A DNA stretch of 56,466 bases, taken from assembly GCA_001628485.1 (NCBI GenBank), contig LURR01000014.1, positions 1 through 56,466 on the forward strand, read 5' to 3'. The DNA is from Marine group II euryarchaeote REDSEA-S11_B3N4. GTDB taxonomy: Archaea; Thermoplasmatota; Poseidoniia; Poseidoniales; Thalassarchaeaceae. The notes under the pieces were generated by a model, which was given only the letters and a program-made list of their open reading frames with translations, had not been told where the DNA came from and ran no database searches. The stretch's first letter is position 1; each line of letters begins with the position of its first letter. Below are positions 1 through 8,910 of this stretch, one piece after another. Both the position numbers and the translations under genes were made by a program.

Positions 1-1
1 A

Positions 2-1078
2 GATAGGAATGAGTCGAGAGTACATGAGGTCGAGTTGATTTTGGAACTGACTTCTCACTACGATTTTCTCAGGAACTCTTGTGAAGAGGGTAATGACGAC
101 GACCCCTGCGATGATATTCCAGAGGAATGCTACATCTCAGAGGAGACCAATAGGTGCCATGATTGGAGGGTGGGCCACGGTTTGGTCGATACGGACAGAG
201 CATTAGCGCTATCTCGGACATTGCAAGTGATGAGGGATCCCGACGAGGATGGTTTCCTAGACTATCCTCAGGTTACGGTATGGGACGCATACGACCACTA
301 CGAGAAAATAATGGACACAAGGGAACTCCCATTGAAGACAGATCAGCTTAGGCACGCATGGAAGGGAGAATGGAGCCACTTTAACAACGGTCCTACGAGC
401 ACCTTCGGAACGTATGCAACCGAAGATAGGCACTACGTTTGGGTACCGAACGGCACCTATGAAATGCAGATAGCTTTCAGCTCTCTGGATTGGGACTCAA
501 ATACTGCTCAAATTGCTCAAATCAGACCAAACGTGGACCTGGGCTCCGATGGTAATGACGATGCACAGGGGCAGGGGACCGTAGTCGGAGATACCATCTA
601 CATAGCGCTGGATGTCGAACCCGAGCACTGGGGCGAGTGGACTGAGTTCGATGTAACAGGAACAGCGATATCCCTTCCTGTAACTGGAATAATATCTGGT
701 TCGGAGTTCATGGAACCTCGAGTCCCGTACACTTTCGATGTCCTACTAACTTTGGACGTGTCAGAGCAGCAGACGGTGGACGTCCCGCTTAGGTACGACG
801 GATATTCAGATTTAGACCCAGCACAGCCGTCCGATCTGTATGATCCGGACTCAGCTTTCGATCTCCTGATGGTGAGGCCCGTCTATGACGAGAGCCTGAT
901 ACCCGATTACGAAGAGCAACCAGCGATATCTGCTAAGGCCACATCCGCTCTTTTTCCATTAGCCGTTTTCGGGGCCTCTCTGATATTACTGGCATTATTC
1001 GCAGGATTCCTATTCTGGATGAAAGAACTGGCAAGGTACGAGGAAGAGAACATGGAAGATGAGACTCAAGACCCGTAG
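2..1078 (+). CDS. Subtilase-like surface protein, C-terminal part (5' truncated by window)
   Basis: The reading frame is open from the first base of the window, so the N-terminus and any catalytic domain lie outside. The visible part opens with a segment resembling the end of S8 subtilisin-like proteases (a WRVGHGLVDTDRAL stretch, the usual GYGLVDA-type end of the catalytic fold). About 220 residues of acidic, beta-rich sequence follow, then one membrane helix close to the C-terminus (SALFPLAVFGASLILLALFA) and a short acidic cytoplasmic tail. This fits a protease exported and anchored by its C-terminus. No catalytic Asp, His or Ser is visible, so the protease call rests on the tail of the fold only. 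It converges on the SDR gene with about 9 bases between the stops. Confidence 0.6.
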   Translation, partial: DRNESRVHEVELILELTSHYDFLRNSCEEGNDDDPCDDIPEECYISEETNRCHDWRVGHGLVDTDRALALSRTLQVMRDPDEDGFLDYPQVTVWDAYDHYEKIMDTRELPLKTDQLRHAWKGEWSHFNNGPTSTFGTYATEDRHYVWVPNGTYEMQIAFSSLDWDSNTAQIAQIRPNVDLGSDGNDDAQGQGTVVGDTIYIALDVEPEHWGEWTEFDVTGTAISLPVTGIISGSEFMEPRVPYTFDVLLTLDVSEQQTVDVPLRYDGYSDLDPAQPSDLYDPDSAFDLLMVRPVYDESLIPDYEEQPAISAKATSALFPLAVFGASLILLALFAGFLFWMKELARYEEENMEDETQDP

Positions 1079-1087
1079 GGACAGATC

Positions 1088-2104
1088 TCACTTCCAGCCG
1101 TTCTCTAGAATGGGGGGTATGGTGTCCAGCACTGAGTCCCTCGGTTTCTTCCACTTCATCCCAAGATCTCTCTGGGCCGGGGAAGCATCCCAGAACAGCC
1201 TCTTACCCAGGTGCATCCTAGCCCAGGAGAGACTCACCCGTGGATGGAATATCGATACTATGAGGGATAGGAAGTATGGAATCTGCCGCGTGGGCACCCT
1301 AAGAGATGGATTTTGAGCTCTTATGGCCTTGGAGATATCCTTCCACCACATCTGACCTGAAACCACTAGATACCTCCCGGCGTTCTCCCCTTGAGTCATG
1401 GCCCTGACATGAGCCTCCGCTACGTCTCTCACGTCCACGATGCTGATGTGCATTGGGATCACAAAGGGTATTTCCCTTCTGAGTAGCATCATCAGGAAAG
1501 ACGGACTACCATTCAGGTGCCTCCTCGACAGAGGGGGGCCCAGAACCACACAGGGATTGATAGTCACCATTCTGACGGAATTATTCCTTGCAGAGTGCCA
1601 GTCTCTTACCAGTCTTTCAGCGGTGTATTTCGCCAGACCATACGGGTTCTCCTCTATCGTCGCGTCCTCTGCCCAAGTATCGGTGGTCAGGGTTTGACCG
1701 TCCTCCCATGAAGACGGCCTGATGGCTGCAGTCGAGGACGTGTGAATTAGACACCTAACCGTTCCTGATGAATCTATTGCATCAAGTACGTTTCTGGTTC
1801 CCACCACACTCGGATCGACAATCTTCTCCTGCGCCCGCTTGGACTTCAGGACGACAACTGCCGCGGTGTGAATCACAGATTCGCAACCGGCCACGGCTTC
1901 TCGTACCGATTCAGCATCCAGAAGATCCATCTCAACGATATCCAAGCTCCCCCCATCAGAAACAGGCAGAGCTAGAAGATGATCAACCCTTTCAGGATCT
2001 GATGAGTCCGTTACCGTCGCTCTGACCTGAGCACCTTTGGAAAGCAGGTTAGCAACAATGTGACTACCTATGAAACCACTAGCACCCGTAATCAGCACCG
2101 TCAT
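1088..2104 (-). CDS. NAD(P)-dependent epimerase/dehydratase (extended SDR)
   Basis: A 338-residue extended short-chain dehydrogenase. The N-terminal dinucleotide loop GASGFIG (residues 7-13) opens the Rossmann fold. The catalytic pair is Y155/K159 in YGLAK, preceded by the HTSST segment near 121-125. Length and motif layout match the dihydroflavonol-reductase / 3-beta-hydroxysteroid dehydrogenase-like branch, which reduces or oxidises sugar, sterol or isoprenoid hydroxyls with NAD(P). The substrate cannot be read from sequence. It is the last gene of a minus-strand run behind an MMPL exporter (40-base gap), a HAD phosphatase and a geranylgeranyl reductase, which hints at a lipid or isoprenoid substrate (inference). 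Confidence 0.85.
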   Translation of the reverse strand: MTVLITGASGFIGSHIVANLLSKGAQVRATVTDSSDPERVDHLLALPVSDGGSLDIVEMDLLDAESVREAVAGCESVIHTAAVVVLKSKRAQEKIVDPSVVGTRNVLDAIDSSGTVRCLIHTSSTAAIRPSSWEDGQTLTTDTWAEDATIEENPYGLAKYTAERLVRDWHSARNNSVRMVTINPCVVLGPPLSRRHLNGSPSFLMMLLRREIPFVIPMHISIVDVRDVAEAHVRAMTQGENAGRYLVVSGQMWWKDISKAIRAQNPSLRVPTRQIPYFLSLIVSIFHPRVSLSWARMHLGKRLFWDASPAQRDLGMKWKKPRDSVLDTIPPILENGWK

Positions 2105-2144
2105 GGTCGGACGAAAGGCTCTGTCGAAAAGAGACTATCGCCTA

Positions 2145-4490
2145 TCATTCTGAGTCGGATTTACCAGACATCCAAGCGGGCGCCCACCAATTCAAGTCCC
2201 CCATCAGCCTCATTGTTGACGGGACAACTAGGGCCCGAACTATCGTAGCATCGACAGCTACTCCCAAGGCTAACATGAACCCGAACTGCATCATGAGCGA
2301 TACAGATGAGAACCCAAAGGCCGAGAACACAGTTACCATCACAAGGGCGGCGGAGGTGATTATTCGGCCGCTCTTCTGTAGTCCTGTGGCAACGGCCAAT
2401 GTATTGTCCTCCGTTCTTTCCCATTCCTCATGGATTCTGGAGAGCATCAACACTTCGTAGTCCATGCTAAGCCCGAACAAAATAGCGAAAATCATCACAG
2501 GAGTTGTTGGGTCTATCGGCTGGGGGGTGAAGTTGAGCAATTCCGCTCCATTCCCTTCCTGGAAAACCCATACTAGTATTCCAAATGAGGCGCTGACGGA
2601 TAGTATGTTCATGATTAGAGCCTTCAGAGGAAGAATAACCGATCTTACTTGTAGGAAAATAAGTACATAGCTCGAGGTCAGAATGAACGCCAACGCGATC
2701 GGTAAATTCTCCTTCACAGCATCTAGAACATCTTGGTTGTATGCGGCAAAACCTGCCACATTGACCTCTGAGCCATCCCCGAACTGCTCATTTTTTGCAT
2801 CAAGACTCCGGATTTCCCTTACCACCTTTCTAGATGCCTCACTGCTCTGGTCCCCTTCAATCGCAACTTGAAGGAGAACTACACCGTCCCCAACAGACGA
2901 ATCAGCATAGAATCCCCTTTCTAATCTCAAGGCCTCAGACTTTGATGGCGGCAACTCGCCATCATCCGAATCGTCCCAGAATTCAACAACCTCGTCCTCG
3001 GTCCAGGTCGCGTTGAAGTGAGCATAATTAAACACAAAATTTGCACCTTCAATAGACAGTATTTCTTTGGAAAAAGCGTGGAGACTTCTGATATTTTCCT
3101 CTGAAAACACATCCGTTCCTTCCTGGATTTCGTAAACAACAAGAGCGGTGTTAGAGACTTCCTGAGGCCAGTTTTCGTCTGTCAATTCCATACCACTTCT
3201 AGCTTCATTATCGGGGCTCAATGCCTTCCAAGAGGTAATGCCCCATTCGGCTTGGAGGAACGGTGCTCCTGCCACAAGGAGAATAAGCACGGAGGGAACC
3301 AGAAACGAAAGGGGCTTGCTCATGACCCTCTTAGCCAAATCGTACCAGAAACCATCATCGGCGACCTCCGTGCTGAGCCCCAATGGAACTCTTCCTGAGT
3401 TAATCCTCTCTCCGAGTATTGCCAATATTGATGGAAGCAGGATTACCGATGATGTAAGCGCTACTAGGGTAGCACAAATCCCGCCCCATCCCAGTGATGG
3501 TAATCCTGTGTTTTCGAAGAATAGCATGCCGGTTAGGCCTGCGACCACTGTCAGGCCTGAGAAAAGAATCGCTCTACCAGCGGTAGCGCTGGTCATCGCA
3601 ATCGCAGTCCTCTTATCATGACCCCTTCCCAACTCTTCTCTGAATCGATTCACTATGAACAAGGAATAGTCAACGCTGAGCCCTATACCCAGTAAGGATA
3701 CGATATTGACAGCATAAACGGTGAGATCGTCAACGATGTATGTGAGCCCATGGATAATGCCAACCGCAGCTATCACGGTGTAGATTCCTGACAATGCCGG
3801 AAGGCTAGCCGATACCACAGTCCCGAAGACAAACAACAGAATTAGTATTGTCAGAGGGGCAGAAATTAACTCGGCCCTTAGGAGCTCTTCCTTCAGAACT
3901 AAATCGAAAGTAATGTCAATTGCCAAATTATCGGTGAGGTACTTTTCCATACCTTGAGGAGAGTTGTTCGGCAACTCGATATCCTCGTATATGTCCTTCA
4001 GTAGGATTTTCGAATCCTCTCTGTTCATATTGACCTTCACGTAGACTCTGGACCACGAGGGATCAACACTGCTCACAAGGGAAGACCGATTTGCTTCGTT
4101 GGTCTGCCACGGAACATCCAGATCGATATCATCATTTGTAGAAAGCACCTCGATAGTTGACTGAATGGCGGACACCACCTCGGGGTCGTCATATGAGTGA
4201 CCAGGATGGTGAAATAGTACGTGGAAAGACTCGAAGGCAGTTTCGTTAGGGTCCGAGAAGCCCTCTCCCGCCGCTGCCCACCCATCAACTGACTCAAGGT
4301 CCCCCTCGCCGTATCCCTCGATGTAGCGTGGTTCCAATGAAATCATGTACCCGAGTCCGGCACAGAGCAGCAAAGAGCATACCAAAACCGCTCGTGCGTA
4401 GTCGTGGACAAAAAGACCGATCTTGTAATACAGCCTCCCTTCCAAAGCAGAAGGATCGGTCGCTCCTTCCACGACTTTGGGCCACCACAT
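2145..4490 (-). CDS. MMPL/RND-superfamily exporter
   Basis: A 781-residue polytopic protein of the RND superfamily, MMPL branch. Two homologous halves are visible. Each has an amphipathic start, one membrane helix (about 34-50 and 392-410), a large extracytoplasmic loop of about 150-190 residues, and a block of five helices (about 207-365 and 603-765). Each half carries the diagnostic intramembrane GLSVDY / GLSMDY motif (D274-Y275 and D677-Y678) followed by a basic residue, the proton-relay signature of the family. Relatives move lipids, hopanoids or hydrophobic drugs using the ion gradient. It lies between a HAD phosphatase and an SDR on the same strand, with geranylgeranyl reductase further upstream, so a lipid cargo is plausible but unproven. 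Confidence 0.9.
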   Translation of the reverse strand: MWWPKVVEGATDPSALEGRLYYKIGLFVHDYARAVLVCSLLLCAGLGYMISLEPRYIEGYGEGDLESVDGWAAAGEGFSDPNETAFESFHVLFHHPGHSYDDPEVVSAIQSTIEVLSTNDDIDLDVPWQTNEANRSSLVSSVDPSWSRVYVKVNMNREDSKILLKDIYEDIELPNNSPQGMEKYLTDNLAIDITFDLVLKEELLRAELISAPLTILILLFVFGTVVSASLPALSGIYTVIAAVGIIHGLTYIVDDLTVYAVNIVSLLGIGLSVDYSLFIVNRFREELGRGHDKRTAIAMTSATAGRAILFSGLTVVAGLTGMLFFENTGLPSLGWGGICATLVALTSSVILLPSILAILGERINSGRVPLGLSTEVADDGFWYDLAKRVMSKPLSFLVPSVLILLVAGAPFLQAEWGITSWKALSPDNEARSGMELTDENWPQEVSNTALVVYEIQEGTDVFSEENIRSLHAFSKEILSIEGANFVFNYAHFNATWTEDEVVEFWDDSDDGELPPSKSEALRLERGFYADSSVGDGVVLLQVAIEGDQSSEASRKVVREIRSLDAKNEQFGDGSEVNVAGFAAYNQDVLDAVKENLPIALAFILTSSYVLIFLQVRSVILPLKALIMNILSVSASFGILVWVFQEGNGAELLNFTPQPIDPTTPVMIFAILFGLSMDYEVLMLSRIHEEWERTEDNTLAVATGLQKSGRIITSAALVMVTVFSAFGFSSVSLMMQFGFMLALGVAVDATIVRALVVPSTMRLMGDLNWWAPAWMSGKSDSE

Positions 4491-4515
4491 TCGCTTATCT
4501 ATTTCTGTATCTAGA

Positions 4516-5304
4516 TTATTCTAATAATTCGGCAACAGAATCTACTACCAGAGAAGGACGCAACTCGCCTTCCTCCACGTCATCTACCGAAGCCTCCCCT
4601 GAAAGCACCAGAATACCATAAACGCCCGCTCTATCTGCCATCTCAATATCTGTGTAGAGCCTATCCCCAACCATGCAGCATTCAGAAGGTTTCAGCCCCA
4701 AATCCTCCACCTTGTGTAGAATCATTCCTTTGTTTGGCTTGCCACAAACATGCACTGGACCCACCCCCGTAGTCGCCTTGAACAAGGACATGTAAGCGCC
4801 GGTGTCGGGGAGTCCCCCCCTTGGAGATGGGCAGACCATGTCTGGATGACTCGCGACCAACTGGACACCTTCGTGAAGATGTATGGACGCAGTAGCAAGC
4901 TTCTCGTAGCTAATTTCTGTATCGTACCCCAGAACTACGAATTCTGGCTGCTCAGAAGAGGTTTCAATACCCTCCTCTTCTAACATACTGCGCATCCCTT
5001 CTGTTCCGACCAGAAAGGTGCTAGTGACCTCCTTCTTACTCAGCCACGATATCAGGTCGTGGGTTGACAGTAAAACCTCTTCTTTGTCAGCATCGATACC
5101 TAGGTCCCTCAGTTTCTCCACGTATTGCTCCACAGACTTGCTTGAGTTGTTGGACAGAAAGTATCTCTTGATGCCTCTTTCTTCTAACCTTCCTAGGAAA
5201 TCTAAGGCACCACCTATCAGACTGTCTCCGAGGTATATGGTGCCGTCTAAATCCAAGAAGACGGCCTTAATTCCATCTAGAGACCGACTGATTTCCCCTT
5301 CCAC
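4516..5304 (-). CDS. HAD-superfamily IIA phosphatase (NagD-like)
   Basis: A 262-residue phosphatase of the HAD IIA subfamily. Motif I is FLDLDGTIYLG with nucleophile D18 and acid/base D20. Motif II is LSNNSS (S51). K189 in GKPNKG is motif III. Motif IV is MVGDRLYTDIEMA with D214 and D219. The C2A cap lies between motifs II and III. Relatives dephosphorylate small sugar or polyol phosphates (NagD, p-nitrophenyl phosphatase, phosphoglycolate phosphatase). In archaea this family is often next to lipid or sugar-phosphate genes, but the substrate is not encoded in any motif I can read. It starts 11 bases after the geranylgeranyl reductase stop and 25 bases before the exporter, so the genes are probably cotranscribed. 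Confidence 0.88.
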   Translation of the reverse strand: MEGEISRSLDGIKAVFLDLDGTIYLGDSLIGGALDFLGRLEERGIKRYFLSNNSSKSVEQYVEKLRDLGIDADKEEVLLSTHDLISWLSKKEVTSTFLVGTEGMRSMLEEEGIETSSEQPEFVVLGYDTEISYEKLATASIHLHEGVQLVASHPDMVCPSPRGGLPDTGAYMSLFKATTGVGPVHVCGKPNKGMILHKVEDLGLKPSECCMVGDRLYTDIEMADRAGVYGILVLSGEASVDDVEEGELRPSLVVDSVAELLE

Positions 5305-5315
5305 GTCCCATCACA

Positions 5316-6674
5316 TCATGGCAGCAATATAGTCTTGAATAGGAACCAGGGGCTCCAGAGGGCCTTCTGAGCCTCTTTATCTGCGATCATACCCGTCAGC
5401 ATATCGCCCATCTCCTCTTTCCTAGAGGCCTTCCCAACGAACCAATTCATCAACTTCTTCCACTTGACCACCTTCTGTAATCTGTGGGAGTTAGTCAGCT
5501 CCTTGCCAAGCGTTTCCCAAAGATCCTCCATGTATGCAACTGCCTCCTCCTCGGGAAAACCTCCTGAATGGTCATCCTTGTCGAAGTACTTAGAGGTCAT
5601 CTTCGCCGAGACTAAGCCATTTCCTATGCCCTCGCCGCTAAAAGGGTCGACCAGACTAGCAGCATCCCCAACGCACATCACACCCGCACCGGCGCTCCTC
5701 CTGGGTTGGTAGGAGGGAGGGCTCTTTCTTGGAGAGCCGAACGGAAGCTGCCATCCCTTCTGGGACCCTTCAACGATTCTTGCATCCTTGAATCGCTCCC
5801 TGAAAACAGGATGATTCTCGATGACCCAGCGCTGCTTCTTCTTCAGTGACTTACCTGCTCCCTTTTGCTTCCGCTGCTCAGAGATGACCATCCCGATTCC
5901 CACATTCACGACTCCTTCTTTGACTGGGAACAGCCAGAAGTATCCCGGAATTACCTCATCGATGAAGTGAATCTCGATCGGCCCTTGGCTTCCATCGAAG
6001 CCTCCAACGTCCTCCCAGTACTCCCTGTAACCACCGCAATAGTGGTCATCATCTCTCATCGGCTCACTGTGAATCCCCTCTACGAGCTTGGTGGCTACAG
6101 GGCACCTGTACCCCCCAGCACCAATGGTGAGGGGGGCGGTGAAACTCATAGTCGGCGATTTGGAGGATCTCTTACCAAAACTACCGGATACTCCGACTAT
6201 GACTCCCTCATTATCAAGCACCTCTTTGACGTTGAATCCCTGGATTACCGAGCCGCCCGCTTCAGTGACAATCTCAGTAGCCCTCTTGAACATCATGTAG
6301 TCGAACTGCATTCTAGGAAGGGAGTACCCAGCCATCTTCTTCTCAAACTCGTCCTGCGGGAGCATAACCTGGACAGTGTTTCCGTTTGCAGAACCGAACA
6401 CTATCGAGTCAACCATGAAGTGAGGAGTTTTCTCAACCATCTCCTTGACACCTAACTCCTTCACGTGGGAAAGCGATTTCCCGCCAACGGCATCCCCACA
6501 GATCTTGTCCCTAGGCCATATCTCTTTCTCAATCAGAAGAACCTTGCATCCATTCAATGCATTGTAGGATGCGGCAGCGGATCCGCTAGGGCCCCCGCCG
6601 ACTACTATGACGTCGAAAGAGCTCCCATCTTCTGGTATGCCGCCAGTATCTATCGGACCCTCCCAATCGTCCAT
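5316..6674 (-). CDS. Geranylgeranyl reductase family flavoprotein
   Basis: A 452-residue FAD enzyme. VIVVGGGPSG (about 23-32) is the N-terminal dinucleotide-binding loop. KICGDAVGGKSL (57-68) follows the PRDKICGD pattern of the geranylgeranyl reductase family. PGYFWLFP (243-250) is the family PxxYxWxFP signature. CVGDAASLVDPFSGEGIGNG (334-353) is the second FAD motif. In archaea these enzymes saturate the isoprenoid chains of digeranylgeranylglycerophospholipid membrane lipids. The ATG at 6674 was chosen because the frame further upstream overlaps the divergent cutA gene and lacks homologous-looking sequence. The first 20 residues are acidic and low in pattern. It heads a four-gene minus-strand run. 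Confidence 0.88.
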   Translation of the reverse strand: MDDWEGPIDTGGIPEDGSSFDVIVVGGGPSGSAAASYNALNGCKVLLIEKEIWPRDKICGDAVGGKSLSHVKELGVKEMVEKTPHFMVDSIVFGSANGNTVQVMLPQDEFEKKMAGYSLPRMQFDYMMFKRATEIVTEAGGSVIQGFNVKEVLDNEGVIVGVSGSFGKRSSKSPTMSFTAPLTIGAGGYRCPVATKLVEGIHSEPMRDDDHYCGGYREYWEDVGGFDGSQGPIEIHFIDEVIPGYFWLFPVKEGVVNVGIGMVISEQRKQKGAGKSLKKKQRWVIENHPVFRERFKDARIVEGSQKGWQLPFGSPRKSPPSYQPRRSAGAGVMCVGDAASLVDPFSGEGIGNGLVSAKMTSKYFDKDDHSGGFPEEEAVAYMEDLWETLGKELTNSHRLQKVVKWKKLMNWFVGKASRKEEMGDMLTGMIADKEAQKALWSPWFLFKTILLP

Positions 6675-6750
6675 ACTAGTTCTAGTGGGAGGGGCATCAA
6701 CATTCAAACTATGCCATGGGGTTCTTCTGCATTCCATGCCACGCACTGCC

Positions 6751-7065
6751 ATGAGCGGAACCTTGTGGATCGTCAAGACAACCCTTCCCGGTGAAATGAA
6801 TGAGGCTGAAGTGGGCATGTGGTGCCAATCGATAATAGAATCGAATCTGGCCGCCTGCGTGGAATTTAGGAGAGTAAACTCGGTTTTTCGATGGGAAGGA
6901 GAAACTCAAAATGCGCTCGAATGGGATATCCAAATGAAGACCTCTGAATCTAGTAAAAATGGATTGATATCCAAAATAAAATCGGAACATTCCTATGATG
7001 TCCCTCAGATTGTCTGGTGGTCGGTTGAGTCTACGAAAGAATACTACGATTGGGTTCAAGGGTGA
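6751..7065 (+). CDS. cutA: CutA1-like divalent-cation tolerance protein
   Basis: A 104-residue protein with the full CutA1 layout. The N-terminal strand (LWIVKTTLP) is followed by a helix carrying the ESNLAACVEF segment (family: IVxxxLAACVN), the VNSVFRWEGE hairpin (family: SxYxWxGK), and the C-terminal HSYDVPQIVWW segment (family: HPYEVPEI). The protein forms trimers. The old link to copper tolerance is weak, and the true role in most organisms is unclear. The ATG at 6751 fits the family start; an in-frame ATG at 6736 would add five residues. The gene diverges from the geranylgeranyl reductase across 76 bases, and the YczE-like gene starts 17 bases after its stop. Confidence 0.88.
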   Translation: MSGTLWIVKTTLPGEMNEAEVGMWCQSIIESNLAACVEFRRVNSVFRWEGETQNALEWDIQMKTSESSKNGLISKIKSEHSYDVPQIVWWSVESTKEYYDWVQG

Positions 7066-7082
7066 TACGCTCTTCGTGCACC

Positions 7083-7757
7083 ATGAGACTGGCGGAGACC
7101 CTCAGACCGGCTAAGAAGGTCCCCACCGTCTGGTGGAGCTCTCCAAATCCGATGTCATTGAAGCCAAACCGATCTACAATGGTCATTCTGATAGTCGGTG
7201 AATTCATTTTCGGACTAGGAGACTCACTTCTGATTGCTGCCGGTGTGGGGAATACTCCCTGGACTGTTTTGGCAGAAGGTATAGCCGATACTGCAGAAGT
7301 GTGGACAATAGGAGAAGCAACTTTCCTAGTCAGTATTGCCGTGATGTTTCTATGGATTCCAATAAAGGAGACCCCCGGAATTGGAACCATCCTGAATATC
7401 ATCATTATAGCTCTCACAATTCATGTTATGGTTCCAATACTGCCACAATCGGAGAACTTCTTGGTCTCGATTCTGATGGCTTCCTCAGGAATCGTGCTCG
7501 TCGGAATAGGTAGTACGATGTACTTGACGGCAAATCTAGGGCCAGGCCCAAGAGACGGCTGGATGACTGGACTTCAGAGAGCCACAGGCGTTCCAATCGG
7601 AAGGGTTAGAATTACCATAGAGTCCTCAGTCCTAGTGATTGGAATATTACTAGGTGGTACATTTGGAATTGGCACCATCCTCTTCGCAGTAACCATTGGT
7701 CCCGTGGTAGCGTCCTGTCTATCGATAGCCAGTAGGATCGACTCCACTACCGGATGA
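7083..7757 (+). CDS. YczE/YitT-like integral membrane protein
   Basis: A 224-residue protein with five to six hydrophobic helices. Its central feature is a repeated small-residue motif: GDSLLIAAGVGNTPWTVLAEG in the first half and STMYLTANLGPGPRDGWMTG in the second. This is the pattern of the YczE/YyaS/YitT-like family, where ...LGxGPWD... motifs follow a membrane helix. The second-half helix GRVRITIESSVLVIGILLGGTFG also matches. These proteins are membrane proteins of unknown transport or assembly function. The ATG at 7083 is preferred over an upstream TTG that would overlap cutA. Confidence 0.72.
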   Translation: MRLAETLRPAKKVPTVWWSSPNPMSLKPNRSTMVILIVGEFIFGLGDSLLIAAGVGNTPWTVLAEGIADTAEVWTIGEATFLVSIAVMFLWIPIKETPGIGTILNIIIIALTIHVMVPILPQSENFLVSILMASSGIVLVGIGSTMYLTANLGPGPRDGWMTGLQRATGVPIGRVRITIESSVLVIGILLGGTFGIGTILFAVTIGPVVASCLSIASRIDSTTG

Positions 7758-7815
7758 TTCCTCCAATCAACAACCCAATCGGGAGGTTCATGGAGTATTG
7801 CGGACAGGCTCAATC

Positions 7816-8877
7816 ATGGGTGGACACGGAGTCATTCAGCGATACCGGGAGTTCCTCCCTGTTTCTCAGGATACATGCATCATTTCTCTGAATGAGGGGA
7901 ACACGCCATTGATAGAATCACACAATCTGGTACAGGCACTGGGTGGGGGTTTCCGTCTTTTCATCAAATATGAGGGTCTTAATCCCACTGCATCCTTCAA
8001 AGATCGGGGGATGACTCTTGCTGTAACCAAGGCAGTAGAAAAAGACGTCCGCGCTATCGTTTGTGCCAGCACAGGAAACACCAGTGCCTCAGCAGCGGCC
8101 TATGCCTCTCGTGCTGGTCTTACTTGCGTTGTTCTGATTCCAGAGGGCAAGATATCCTATGGAAAGATGGCCCAGGCTCTCATTCATGGTGCAAAGACAA
8201 TTGAAGTCAGGGGAAACTTCGATGAGGCTCTCGAGTTGGTCAGGGAATTGGGGCTGAGGGACGATATTGAAATCGTCAATAGCATTAATCCATTTAGGAT
8301 TCAGGGCCAGAAGACCGCGGCATTCGAGGTCTGCGACGATCTAGGGGCATCTCCAGATATGCACTTCTTGCCTGTTGGAAACGCCGGCAACATCACTTCC
8401 TATTGGATGGGCTACAAGGAGTACAAGGACGCTGAGAGGATAGAGTCGCTACCGGTGATGATGGGATGGCAGGCTGAGGGCGCGGCACCAATTGTCAGGG
8501 GGGAGATCGTTGATGCTCCTGAGACAGTGGCTACGGCCATCAGGATAGGGAATCCAGCCAGCTGGCAGCTAGCCATAGAGGCCTCGGAGGAGTCCTCAGG
8601 GGCAATAGACTCTGTCACCGACGAAGAGATACTGGATGCTCATAGGATGTTGGCCAGGACAGAGGGCGTATTCGTTGAACCTGCATCTGCTGCGGGGATA
8701 GCGGGCATTGTGAAGAGCAATGCGAGGGGGGAAATACCCCAAGGCTCTACAGTGGTAGTTACCGTAACCGGACACGGACTGAAGGACCCAGCGATCGCTA
8801 TCGACAACTCCGCTGCGAGGTCTGTTGTTGTAGAACCAGACCTAGAATCAGTCCTGAATGCAATCGGAGTGCAATGA
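7816..8877 (+). CDS. thrC: Threonine synthase
   Basis: A 353-residue fold-type II PLP enzyme that converts O-phosphohomoserine to threonine. SLNEGNTPLI (24-33) is the typical threonine synthase start. The PLP lysine is K62 in PTASFKDRGM. CASTGNTSASAAAYASRAG supplies the phosphate/carboxylate loop. PVGNAGNITSYWMGYKEY is the glycine-rich PLP phosphate cup. Length matches the class of short archaeal and actinobacterial synthases without the long N-terminal insertion. The ATG at 7816 was chosen over a TTG at 7798. It is followed at 33 bases by a Cys/Met-metabolism PLP enzyme and then a LysE exporter. A type II homoserine-kinase-like gene, which would supply the substrate, lies at 12437-13390 on the other strand. 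Confidence 0.93.
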   Translation: MGGHGVIQRYREFLPVSQDTCIISLNEGNTPLIESHNLVQALGGGFRLFIKYEGLNPTASFKDRGMTLAVTKAVEKDVRAIVCASTGNTSASAAAYASRAGLTCVVLIPEGKISYGKMAQALIHGAKTIEVRGNFDEALELVRELGLRDDIEIVNSINPFRIQGQKTAAFEVCDDLGASPDMHFLPVGNAGNITSYWMGYKEYKDAERIESLPVMMGWQAEGAAPIVRGEIVDAPETVATAIRIGNPASWQLAIEASEESSGAIDSVTDEEILDAHRMLARTEGVFVEPASAAGIAGIVKSNARGEIPQGSTVVVTVTGHGLKDPAIAIDNSAARSVVVEPDLESVLNAIGVQ

Positions 8878-8910
8878 GTATGGTTATTGCTGTCTTGCCA
8901 ATCCCATGTC

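Noticed and set aside
5865-6455. Plus-strand 196-residue frame
   Set aside because: It is the antisense shadow of the geranylgeranyl reductase, which has clear FAD motifs.
6675-6818. N-terminal extension of the geranylgeranyl reductase
   Set aside because: It overlaps the start of the divergent cutA gene and shows no reductase-like sequence; ATG at 6674 is better supported.
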